In this document: positions 1 to 8,297 of the stretch, in pieces
Layout of the letters: every line of letters starts with the position of its first letter
Position numbering within the stretch: the first letter of the stretch is position 1
Assembly (NCBI RefSeq): GCF_001983935.1
Contig: NZ_CP017641.1
Location: forward strand, 930,001-994,000
From: Fuerstiella marisgermanici
GTDB taxonomy: Bacteria; Planctomycetota; Planctomycetia; Planctomycetales; Planctomycetaceae
Reading direction: 5' to 3'
Length of the DNA: 64,000 nucleotides
Notes under the pieces: model-generated
The model's database searches: none
The model's input: only the letters and a program-made list of their open reading frames with translations
What the model was told of the DNA's origin: nothing
Program-made: the position numbers and the translations under genes

Positions 1-396
1 GACTCCCGACGGAGATTTCTGCCCGTGTTCGGCAGATTCTCGGTGACTTAACTGGTGAACCACGTGCGACGAGGAATGCAGCTCGCACACACGTTCGGCA
101 GCGTCCTTGCGGATAAATTCAGCCCAGATCCTCCGGCTTACGCAATTCTAAATGTCAACCGGCAGGATGCAAGGTGTTTGTTTTGCCAGCCGACGAACGG
201 AAACACGTACGATTAGACCTGAACGGATGGTGGCGGCTGTTGCAATGTCGCAACAGCCGCCCACCAACGCAAAACCGGCACATTCGGTGCAATGCGGAAA
301 TTCCGCCGTGCAGTCGAATGAATGAATGCTCCGTATCTTCGTGAGCGTCGGCCATTTGACGCCGGTGGCTCCAGAAATTCCCTACTACGTCGGATT
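1..396. other. Left-edge stretch without a confident gene
   Basis: No ORF here looks convincingly protein-like. One open frame enters from the left edge on the plus strand (frame 3) and stops at 114-116. It could be the tail of a gene lying outside the window, but 37 codons are too few to judge. The remaining 280 bp down to the stop of the minus-strand gene at 397 holds only short overlapping ORFs and no clear terminator. Confidence 0.4.
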
Positions 397-1884
397 CTAA
401 TACTCGTAGACGAACTCAAACTGAGTCACGTACTCAATTCCGCCAAACGAGCTGTCGTTTGTGGTGGCGAAAATGTCGTACCCGCCGATGCCGCCATTTG
501 CGACAAAGTCGGAAGCGAACACATTGTTCGACACAGTGACACTATCGTCTCCGGCACCGGTACTAATATTTGTTGTGCCGCCCACCGTGGAATCAAAGAT
601 CGACACGTAATCTGTGCTGCGTCTTAAATTGATATCAATGTTGCCGCCAATGTTCGAATCACTAATGTCGACATCGCCACCGCCATTGTCAAAGAAGGCG
701 ATCAGATTGCTATCGATGTTGACGCCGTTAAGTGAAAGCACATCCAGTCCATTGCGACTTCCCAACGTGACATTGTTCATCGGTGAACTGCCGGAAATCA
801 TCATTGAAGAATTGCCGCTGCCGTTGCTCGCCGAAAACGAACCGACCGTTGCGGTTTCACGATCGCCCAACTCCAACTCGAACGTGTCGCTGCCGAATGC
901 GTTCGTGACTTGGACCGAAGGCAAGTTGAGTGAGCGGAAACGGTCACGTAGGATCGTCGAACTGCCGCCACCGCCGTTGTCGATATTAACCTGAGGGATG
1001 TGAGCCCCTTCGATTCGAGCCTGATCGAAGCCCAAACCGTTTTTCACGTTAAGGCCGCCGTCCAGGTACGAAAAGTAGATTTGCAAGTTTGTCTCGCCTT
1101 CAGCACATTGCAGGTTCGTTTCGCCGGAAGACGAGAAGTCGCCAAGGAACACTGTCGAAGTGCCACTGTCGACATTTGTGTACAGGGAGCCTACATTCGA
1201 AAAGATAGAACTCAGGTCAAAATCTCCGTGGCCGGAGTCAACATAGACGTCTCCGTCGACAAAACCGCTGATTGTTACGTCGTCGTTCCCGTAGCCTGCG
1301 TTGTCGATCAACACAGAACCTCTGACGTAGGCCGCCAGTCCTGAAATAGTGGCCTGACCGACGGACACCGTGCTGTCGCCATCAGAACTCTGGACATACA
1401 CGTTGCCGCCAAATTCGCCTCGCAGGATCACCGACTGATTTCCGCTGCCGTCTGTAACATGAACGTCACCGCTGATTAGTCCGTATTGCGTAGCGAAGCT
1501 GTTGTCGCCCTGAAGGTCGTCGGAATACACGCTGCCGAGCGTGTCCAGGCCTCGCACGTTGACCGAATCGTCGCCCGACTGCCCGAACACCATTAGCTCT
1601 GCTGTCAAAGTTCCCAGCTCAAGACCTTCAACCTGCAGGTTGTCATTGCCGGCGCCGAGGCTTATTGCCAGGACGTCGGTCGGCATCTCAAACTGAATTG
1701 TGGCGAAGGTGCCGTTCGTGCTGCGCAACTGCACAATGTTATCAGACGGATTGCCGTTGTCTTCCAGCACGGCGTCGTTGTCCAGGCCATTCAATTGCAG
1801 GTATTCCGCATAGCCGGCCGACGCTGTCTTCAAAGATAGCGTCGCAGATACAGCGCACACCACGATCGCAGTACAGATTCTCAT
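397..1884 (-). CDS. Secreted repeat-rich, probably beta-helical protein of unknown function
   Basis: This 495-residue protein begins with a clear Sec signal peptide (MRICTAIVVCAVSATLSL..ASA, cleavage near residue 23). The rest is a low-lysine, Gly/Asp/Asn/Ser/Val-rich chain made of roughly 20-25-residue units. The units resemble one another: short hydrophobic strands alternate with GNG, GDD or GSGN turns (for example 'GAGDDSVTVSNN' near the C-terminus). This pattern is typical of right-handed beta-helix surface proteins, and such exported proteins are common in planctomycetes. No catalytic motif or membrane anchor is visible. The ATG at 1884 is preceded by GGAGA about 9 nt upstream, which supports it. 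The gene stands alone, in the same direction as the regulator 261 bp upstream. Function unknown; adhesion or an envelope role is only inference. Confidence 0.8.
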   Translation of the reverse strand: MRICTAIVVCAVSATLSLKTASAGYAEYLQLNGLDNDAVLEDNGNPSDNIVQLRSTNGTFATIQFEMPTDVLAISLGAGNDNLQVEGLELGTLTAELMVFGQSGDDSVNVRGLDTLGSVYSDDLQGDNSFATQYGLISGDVHVTDGSGNQSVILRGEFGGNVYVQSSDGDSTVSVGQATISGLAAYVRGSVLIDNAGYGNDDVTISGFVDGDVYVDSGHGDFDLSSIFSNVGSLYTNVDSGTSTVFLGDFSSSGETNLQCAEGETNLQIYFSYLDGGLNVKNGLGFDQARIEGAHIPQVNIDNGGGGSSTILRDRFRSLNLPSVQVTNAFGSDTFELELGDRETATVGSFSASNGSGNSSMMISGSSPMNNVTLGSRNGLDVLSLNGVNIDSNLIAFFDNGGGDVDISDSNIGGNIDINLRRSTDYVSIFDSTVGGTTNISTGAGDDSVTVSNNVFASDFVANGGIGGYDIFATTNDSSFGGIEYVTQFEFVYEY

Positions 1885-2145
1885 AGCCTAAGTCTCCAAA
1901 TTGTCCGATGAAACGAGACTGCCTCCGAACTTCAGGCTGGGAAGAACGTCGACAGATTCGGGGATGCCCCCAAGGAAGCCGAGCCGACTGTACCAGGCCG
2001 CAAATGCCGTTTTACAGCCTGTCAAACGGCAGTCTGGGCAGTTTCGGCGGAAAACAGGGGTTTGGGTCAGGTGTTATGATTCTGCCGACTATGCCGCGAT
2101 GAAGTAGGCACGCCTCAACAGGAAGCGCCATCGCTGGAACGCGTT

Positions 2146-3288
2146 TTAAGAATTGTTGTTGAGACGCCGGAACTCAGACGGACTGGCATTCGTCCCGTTG
2201 CGGAAGAACGTGGAGAATCCGGAAACCGATTCGAAACCGCAATGGCCGGATATTTCCGCGATCGAGGCCTTCGTGGTCAAAAGCAGTTCTTTGGCGTGTT
2301 CCAGGCGTAGTCGGCGAATTTCTTCACCCGGTGCACTCCCGACGGCGCATCGGAAATGGCGTTCGAACGTGACTCGTGAAAGCCGCCATTGAAGAAAGTC
2401 CATCACGTCACCCACCGTGATGCCGGTCGCGGCGTGTTGGCGGATGTATTCCAGCGCAATCGGAACCAGTGAATCATCGCTGGCGGCAACGGGCAGCTTT
2501 CGATCTCGAAATTCAGTCGCGTTAACGTGACTCACCCCGCCGCTGATTGGCTTACCGTGCAACATGCGACTAAGAACCGAAGCCGCCTCAAATCCGAGTT
2601 GCCTGTCCGGTGCAACCACAGCACTGATGGCGCGGCCCGACAGCACACATTGCGGTGAGTCTCTCGCGGAGAAAATCGTCAGTTGGTTTTCCACTAATTC
2701 GGGCAGCGCGCCTGAGATACGATCGATGTAGTCGGCAACGCAGTCATTTGCCGCGATGATGGCGATTGGGCCCGACGCTGAACTCACAAGCGGCAGAAAT
2801 TCGGGAACGGGGACCGGTTCCAAATGCAAAAGGTCGCGGGGCTGTCGAGAAACATTCAGCCAATGCACCGGTCGCCCGTTGGTTCGCCCCCAGGCGTAAA
2901 CATTGCTGACCAGCAATCGGTGGCCAACATCCGCCGCCACGATGATTTTCGTCGGGTTGATCGCCAGAATATGCTCGGCCAACAGTCCGACAATCGAAGT
3001 CGGCGAAACAGTGACGGAGGGCATCCCCTCAACAACAGATCCCACATTCACGGTGGGCAAACCCACTGCGAGCAGGCTGTTGATGTCTGTCTGAGTTGCG
3101 CCGTCGAGGCAGCAAATAATTCCGTCCGCTCCCCATTCGAGCGGTGCTGAAAACTGAGCGGCGTTCTGGACGTGGTTGAAGACGCCAACCAGCAAATCCG
3201 TTTGCCGATTAGCGAATTCAAACACGCCACTGATGGATTCCGAGCGATCACTGCTCCAGTCTCGGAAAATAACTGCGATTTTACGCAT
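2146..3288 (-). CDS. XylR-type AraC-family transcriptional regulator
   Basis: This 380-residue protein is built like the xylose regulator XylR of E. coli. The N-terminal ~270 residues form a periplasmic-binding-protein-like (LacI/GalR-type) ligand domain, starting 'MRKIAVIFRDWSSDRSESI' with a 'GVFEFAN' helix. The C-terminal ~95 residues are an AraC double helix-turn-helix, with 'RLEHAKELLLTTKASIAEIS' followed by 'CGFESVSGFSTFFRN' and a final 'SPSEFRRL'. Such proteins sense a sugar or related ligand and activate nearby catabolic operons. No sugar operon adjoins it here; the neighbours are a secreted repeat protein downstream and, divergently, an ECF sigma factor. The target is therefore unknown. 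The start at 3288 gives the usual family length; its ribosome site is weak. Confidence 0.88.
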   Translation of the reverse strand: MRKIAVIFRDWSSDRSESISGVFEFANRQTDLLVGVFNHVQNAAQFSAPLEWGADGIICCLDGATQTDINSLLAVGLPTVNVGSVVEGMPSVTVSPTSIVGLLAEHILAINPTKIIVAADVGHRLLVSNVYAWGRTNGRPVHWLNVSRQPRDLLHLEPVPVPEFLPLVSSASGPIAIIAANDCVADYIDRISGALPELVENQLTIFSARDSPQCVLSGRAISAVVAPDRQLGFEAASVLSRMLHGKPISGGVSHVNATEFRDRKLPVAASDDSLVPIALEYIRQHAATGITVGDVMDFLQWRLSRVTFERHFRCAVGSAPGEEIRRLRLEHAKELLLTTKASIAEISGHCGFESVSGFSTFFRNGTNASPSEFRRLNNNS

Positions 3289-3516
3289 GTCGCTCGTTTT
3301 GGCTTTTTGCCTCGCCTCAGTTTACGTTTTGCGTCAATCAGCGTTGCGTTGCCCCGATTTTTTTGCGGGTTGCAGCACAATCGTTGCGGCAATTGCGGAA
3401 TAGTGGATGATTTTTCGTGTCCTCCCCAGTGAAGAAGGCCAACTGCCTAAAAAGTGTGCCACCAGCCGTGGCTGTTTTCTGAAAATTATCACCCTGAATG
3501 TACGAACAAGGAACAC

Positions 3517-4167
3517 ATGTCGAGCCAATTATGCTGCGATCACAGCCAGGAACACGGTGTGATGACCGACCCGACGCGACAGTTAACGGCAAGCGTGGCT
3601 TCGGTCACGTCGTGGCTGGTCGCACTGCGAGACGGGGAATCGGCTGCAGCTGAGTTACTGTGGGAATTCTTAAAACGCAGGCTGCTGACTTTTGCCAGTG
3701 GACAAATTCGGCGAGTGTCGCCCGTCTATGATGAGGACGACGTCGCCTTAAGCGCGTTTCATACTCTTTGCGACGGTGTGCAGAAAGGACGCTACTCGGA
3801 CCTCAGCAATCGGGATGAACTGTGGCGTTTACTGGCCGTCATCACGATGAATAAAGCTCGCAAACGAGCGGCTCACGAAACGCGCCAGCGACGTGGCGGA
3901 ACATCCTCGCCGCAGGATCTGAATTCCGTGTCTCACGAACTTGTGTCGCCGGAAGCGAGCCCGGAAATAGTCGCAGTAGTTCAGGAGGAATGTCACCGTC
4001 TGCTGGAACGGCTGTCTCAGCCTGAGCTAAAAGTCGTCGCGATGCTGAAGGTGGAAGGCTACACCAACGACGAAGTTGCGGCAGCCATGGACTGTTCACG
4101 GCGGTCGGTCCAGCGACGGCTGAACCTGATTCGAGACATCTGGTCGGACGAAACCGGTGAAGAGTGA
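3517..4167 (+). CDS. ECF-type RNA polymerase sigma factor
   Basis: A sigma-70-family extracytoplasmic-function factor of about 216 residues. Region 2 lies around 'YDEDDVALSAFHTLCDGVQ' and 'LWRLLAVITMNKARKRA'. Region 4 ends the protein with the helix-turn-helix 'YTNDEVAAAMDCSRRSVQRR'. I chose the ATG at 3517 because AAGGA lies 5-6 nt upstream; an earlier in-frame ATG at 3454 lacks a site, and a later one at 3562 is possible. The stop overlaps the start of the downstream protein kinase by 11 nt, so the two are almost surely translated together. Planctomycetes carry many such sigma-kinase pairs. The inference is that the kinase, or the signal it senses, controls this factor. No anti-sigma gene is adjacent. 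Confidence 0.88.
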   Translation: MSSQLCCDHSQEHGVMTDPTRQLTASVASVTSWLVALRDGESAAAELLWEFLKRRLLTFASGQIRRVSPVYDEDDVALSAFHTLCDGVQKGRYSDLSNRDELWRLLAVITMNKARKRAAHETRQRRGGTSSPQDLNSVSHELVSPEASPEIVAVVQEECHRLLERLSQPELKVVAMLKVEGYTNDEVAAAMDCSRRSVQRRLNLIRDIWSDETGEE

Positions 4168-7100
4168 CGAGACCGCGATCAATCGCGGCGATACAGAAAA
4201 TCGTCTGGCGCTGGAGGCGATCTGCACGCAGTTTGAAGCCGCCGTTCGTTTCGATCCCGGTGTCACCATCGAATCTTTTCTGCAAGCGTCCGGAACTCAG
4301 ATTCGCGCGGACCTGATCACGGAACTGATCGCGGTCGACTGCGAACTTCGAGCTGACCGTGGCGACTTGCCGAGGCGAGAAGAATACTACGTTCGGTTTC
4401 CTGCGTGGTGTGAAGAAGTCGACGCGGCGTTTCGCATGTGGACGGAGCTTCAGGACGACGCCGACTCCAATAGCAGAAAATTCCAACACCCAAAACGACT
4501 GGGTGACTACCGCATCGTACGCGAGATCGGGCGCGGCGGCATGGGGATTGTATACGAAGCCGTTCAGGAAAGTTTGAATCGACGAGTTGCTATTAAGATG
4601 TTGCTGGCTCCGTCGTTCCTTCGTGCAGAATCACTCGAACGATTTGAACGCGAATCACGCGCCGTGGCGATGTTGCATCATACGAACATCATCGATGTCT
4701 ATGGTTCCGGCGTAAAGGACGACCTGCCGTACTTTGCGATGCAGTTGGTTAATGGCCGCAGTCTGAATGCCGTAATTTGTGAAGCGGTTGAACGGCCGAC
4801 TGGCAGAACCGCCAACAATCCGCTGCTTGCACCGAACCGCCATATCGTCGTCGCAAAAATTGGAGCCGACGTTGCTGGCGCGCTTGAATATTCTCACCGG
4901 CGAGGTTTGCTGCATCGAGATATCAAGCCCGCGAATCTATTGCTGGACGACGAAGGCACCGTCTGGATTGCAGACTTCGGTCTGGCCAAGCTTGCCAATG
5001 AGGTCAGCGACACAACGGTCCCGGGAAAAATTCTCGGCACGCTTCGCTACCTGTCACCGGAGGCCGTCGCCGGTGACTGGGACGAACGCAGTGATGTGTA
5101 TTCACTCGGCACCACGTTGTACGAGCTGCTCACCCTGAAACCTGCGTTTCCTGAAGGACAACATGCGGAACTTCTGAGCCGAATTTCGCGCCGTGATCCG
5201 CCGCCGGTTTCGTTGCGTTCGATTGACGATTGCATCCCTCACGACCTCGAAACGATTGTGATGAAAGCGATGGCTTTCGAACCGACGGCGCGATATTCCT
5301 CGGCGCAGGATCTTGCCGACGACCTACAGCGATATATCGCTGGCGAACCGATTGCAGCGCGGCGGTCGAGTGGTGTCGAACGCCTTTGGAAATGGGCTCG
5401 AAGAAAACCTGCATTGGCCGGACTGCTGACTCTGGCGGCGGCGGTGGCGATCATCGGGTTACCGTTGCTGGCCTTTCTCTGGCTGCAGTCAGAATCGGCA
5501 TTGAAGACCGCAGAATATGAAAAACAACTTGCCAGTATCGCTCAACAGGAAGCTGAAACTGCGCGCCACAATTCCGATGCGGCCAACTATGGCAGTTCAA
5601 TGCAACTGACACAGAAGTCGCTGGAAGATCTGCAACTGAACGACGCCCGATTGATGCTAAATCAGTGGGGGCCTGCGTCTGTTGCAAAAGCCATAAAGGC
5701 CATCGGCGAGTCTCATGCGGGCTCCGCGACTTCTGCCGACTTCCGTTACGGAAAATTCACGCACGCGGCGCCGCGAGATCGGCGCGGCTGGGAGTGGAAC
5801 TTTCTTAAGCAGCAAATGGATCCGTCACGCATGACATTGAACGGTCATTCCGGTCCGGTTCACTTCGTTGCCATTCATCCCGACGATACGCAGATTTGCA
5901 CAGTCGGCGGATCGGATCCGATGCCAGACTCGCCAGTCGTTCCGGGCGAAGTGATTCTGTGGGATGCGAAGTCCGGAAAGCAGCAGCACGTTCTTCGCGG
6001 CCATCCGTCCGGTGTGATGGGAGCTGCTTACAGCCCGGACGGAACTCGCCTGGCGACCATTGGTATGCGTCGTCAGAAAGCGACCGGCATACCCGCACGA
6101 TTGTGCTTGTGGGATACGAAATCCGGTCAGCAACTGAAGTCCGTTGAACTATCCGGCGACTATCCCAGGCCATATCTGGTACAGCACGCCAAAAGAGTGC
6201 TGCCAGGTGTCCAGTTCAGCGATGATGGCAGGTACGTGATCACCTGGCCAAACCCAGTGGAAGTCCGCGTTGCCGAAACGCTGGACTCAGTTTGGAAGGA
6301 CTGGGATGGTCGCGGCATCGTAACGCTGCCAGACGGTCAGATTGCCGTCAACGTGTTCTTCACCAAGCTCCGTGTGCGCGACCTGACGAGCGGCGCTATG
6401 GTCGCGGAGTATCCGGAACCTGGCCACGCGTTCTACGACGTGGCCGTCACTGGCAACCCGCCGCGTTTGACCGCATTACGTATAGATGCGATGGCGCTGT
6501 GGGAAAGTTCCGAATTCGATAGCGCGATCACCGTCTTTCCAGCACCTGGCATCACATGGGGAATGTTAACAGCGCCGGGCGACCAAATTGTCTATGGCGA
6601 TCGTTCCGGAATTCTGCGCCTGGCGCCACTCGATGATTCAAAACCGCCTCGAGCATTGCCAGGTCACGCGACGGTCATTGAGCACGGCGCGATAAGCCAC
6701 AATGGTCAGTGGCTCGTGACGGCCAGTGCTGACGGCACGGCCAAAGTCTGGGACGTCGCATGCGTCCAACAGCCTCGTGTGATGGAGCACGGTTTCGACT
6801 ATGACTCGATCGCCGACATTGCGTTCAGTTCCGATGGCACGCAGGTGCGATTTGCGGCAAGTCGGGATGGCGGCAAGCTGCAGGGCTGGGTGGGGCAAAT
6901 AGATGTCGACGGTGGCAATGTTTCTAAAGCAAAGGTCTCGTCAACAACCTACAGCAACTGGCCTCGCACGGACTTCGCGTTCAATCCTGACGGTACGTTA
7001 CTGGCAGCACCTGAAGTTGTTCCCGACAGACCGGTCCGTGCCCGCGGCTTTGCGACTTCGAATCGGGTCGTTATCTGGGAGAGCGATACGGGGAATGTGC

Positions 7101-7849
7101 GCCACACCATCGATTTTCCAACCGACGAAATCACCAGTGTTGCATGGCATCGCGATGGCGGACTGATTGCCGCTGCTGGATTTCAGGATGGCCGTTCCTT
7201 CGTCCGCATTTTTTCCACAGACAACCCCGCCGAATGTCTGCAGGAACTTGCCGTCGACGACCGTCGCGTCTTAGCACTTTGTTTCGGTGTGAATCAGATT
7301 GCTACAGCAACGGACCATGGAATTTCAGTTTGGCGAGGCGCTGAAGGCCTCGCAGACGAAGTTCCGGCTTCCAGCGAACAGTCGAGCCGCCCTCATAACA
7401 CGTGGCTCAATTCACAAAAAAACATTTCGAATGAGGCGTTGCAGTTCCAATCTGACTATCGCATCAAAAGCGCGGGAAGCGTGTGTTTCCTCGATTTTTC
7501 ACCCGACGGAAGGCTGCTCGCTGCAGCAGATTCACGTCAAGGTTTGGTTTGCGTCTACGACGCACAAACCGGCAGCCAGATGTACAGAACGCCAGCCCCG
7601 CGCGCCGTTTGCAGTGTGCGGTTCAGCCCCAACGGTCGCCGCCTTGCGGCCGTCGGCTACGACAGTCTGATTTACCTGTACGACGCGGAGACCGGGTACC
7701 AACTGCTATCACTAAACGGTGCGAATGCCCCCGTTGGCACGGCCGCCATTAACGCAAAAGTAGTCTTCAGCCCTGACGGCCGGCGCATCGCCACCAGCGA
7801 CTGGCGGGGAAGAGTCAGTATCTGGGAAGCGGCGCCCATGGACCAATGA
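4157..7849 (+). CDS. Membrane Ser/Thr protein kinase with C-terminal WD40 propeller
   Basis: This 1230-residue Hanks-type kinase starts at a GTG (4157) inside the end of the sigma-factor gene. Residues ~1-110 are a leader. The kinase domain spans ~115-395, with the glycine loop 'GRGGMGIVYEA', the ATP lysine in 'RRVAIKMLL', the catalytic 'HRDIKPANLLLDD' (~252), 'DFGLAKL' (~273) and an activation segment ending 'LRYLSPEAV'. A single membrane helix lies at ~417-440. A short coiled linker follows, then from ~555 to the end many WD40 blades ('SPDGTRLATIG', 'SHNGQWLVTASADGTAKVWD'). The active-site residues are intact, so it should be catalytic: kinase in the cytosol, propeller outside the membrane. 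Substrate unknown; the overlapping sigma factor is a plausible partner. Confidence 0.93.
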   Translation: MKSDETAINRGDTENRLALEAICTQFEAAVRFDPGVTIESFLQASGTQIRADLITELIAVDCELRADRGDLPRREEYYVRFPAWCEEVDAAFRMWTELQDDADSNSRKFQHPKRLGDYRIVREIGRGGMGIVYEAVQESLNRRVAIKMLLAPSFLRAESLERFERESRAVAMLHHTNIIDVYGSGVKDDLPYFAMQLVNGRSLNAVICEAVERPTGRTANNPLLAPNRHIVVAKIGADVAGALEYSHRRGLLHRDIKPANLLLDDEGTVWIADFGLAKLANEVSDTTVPGKILGTLRYLSPEAVAGDWDERSDVYSLGTTLYELLTLKPAFPEGQHAELLSRISRRDPPPVSLRSIDDCIPHDLETIVMKAMAFEPTARYSSAQDLADDLQRYIAGEPIAARRSSGVERLWKWARRKPALAGLLTLAAAVAIIGLPLLAFLWLQSESALKTAEYEKQLASIAQQEAETARHNSDAANYGSSMQLTQKSLEDLQLNDARLMLNQWGPASVAKAIKAIGESHAGSATSADFRYGKFTHAAPRDRRGWEWNFLKQQMDPSRMTLNGHSGPVHFVAIHPDDTQICTVGGSDPMPDSPVVPGEVILWDAKSGKQQHVLRGHPSGVMGAAYSPDGTRLATIGMRRQKATGIPARLCLWDTKSGQQLKSVELSGDYPRPYLVQHAKRVLPGVQFSDDGRYVITWPNPVEVRVAETLDSVWKDWDGRGIVTLPDGQIAVNVFFTKLRVRDLTSGAMVAEYPEPGHAFYDVAVTGNPPRLTALRIDAMALWESSEFDSAITVFPAPGITWGMLTAPGDQIVYGDRSGILRLAPLDDSKPPRALPGHATVIEHGAISHNGQWLVTASADGTAKVWDVACVQQPRVMEHGFDYDSIADIAFSSDGTQVRFAASRDGGKLQGWVGQIDVDGGNVSKAKVSSTTYSNWPRTDFAFNPDGTLLAAPEVVPDRPVRARGFATSNRVVIWESDTGNVRHTIDFPTDEITSVAWHRDGGLIAAAGFQDGRSFVRIFSTDNPAECLQELAVDDRRVLALCFGVNQIATATDHGISVWRGAEGLADEVPASSEQSSRPHNTWLNSQKNISNEALQFQSDYRIKSAGSVCFLDFSPDGRLLAAADSRQGLVCVYDAQTGSQMYRTPAPRAVCSVRFSPNGRRLAAVGYDSLIYLYDAETGYQLLSLNGANAPVGTAAINAKVVFSPDGRRIATSDWRGRVSIWEAAPMDQ

Positions 7850-8297
7850 TCGATAGCTCACAAAACCATGGGCAAAAAGCGCCGGATATGGAGATTGCGG
7901 TGTTCCGGAAGAAATTGCCGGTTTTCTGAACAATTCACCCGACTTCCTGTCACTTCACTCAACGATTTGTGGTTGAGCACCTTGAGTGACCATCCTTTGG
8001 AGCTGTTTTGGCACAGAAACACTTGCATTCAATGCGGGGCAGCAGAATTCGAATTTGAGAACTCGACGGCCTAAGTACGCAATCCTACGATGATTTTTCC
8101 TGACAGTTGCGACGTTCGAACCTTCCACGCAATGCAAATTTCTGTTTTGCGTCAACTAGCTTTGAATTTTGCATAAGCCCCCCTAATGAAGTTGACTTGA
8201 ATTGAACCGGACGTACTCTAACCATCCCATTTACGCCATATTACCCACTGCGGATGTCGCAGCACGGCGTTCCCAAAACGAACGAGGAGTTCAAAAG
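7850..8297. other. Long upstream region of the YTV wall-protein gene
   Basis: This 448 bp interval lies between the kinase stop and the start of the YTV gene. It holds only short, unconvincing ORFs, including an in-frame extension of the YTV ORF back to 8202 that lacks a ribosome site. The last ~130 bp is comparatively AT-rich and is the likely promoter region. Confidence 0.5.
8192..8219 (+). promoter_or_regulatory. Possible sigma-70-type promoter of the YTV gene
   Basis: A TTGACT hexamer (8192-8197) is followed after 16 bp by TACTCT (8214-8219), about 80 bp upstream of the YTV start. The -35 match is good and the -10 match weak. The placement suits a start in the 8220s. This is by eye only. 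Confidence 0.3.

Noticed and set aside
3326-3337. Twelve bases GTTTTGCGTCAA shared with 8144-8155, both upstream of genes
   Set aside because: Many shared 12-mers are expected by chance in 64 kb, and the flanking match (18 of 21) is also within chance.
8009-8027. Sigma-54-like site TGGCAC...TTGCA upstream of the YTV gene
   Set aside because: The spacing is 8 nt where 5 are needed, so GG and GC would not be at -24 and -12.
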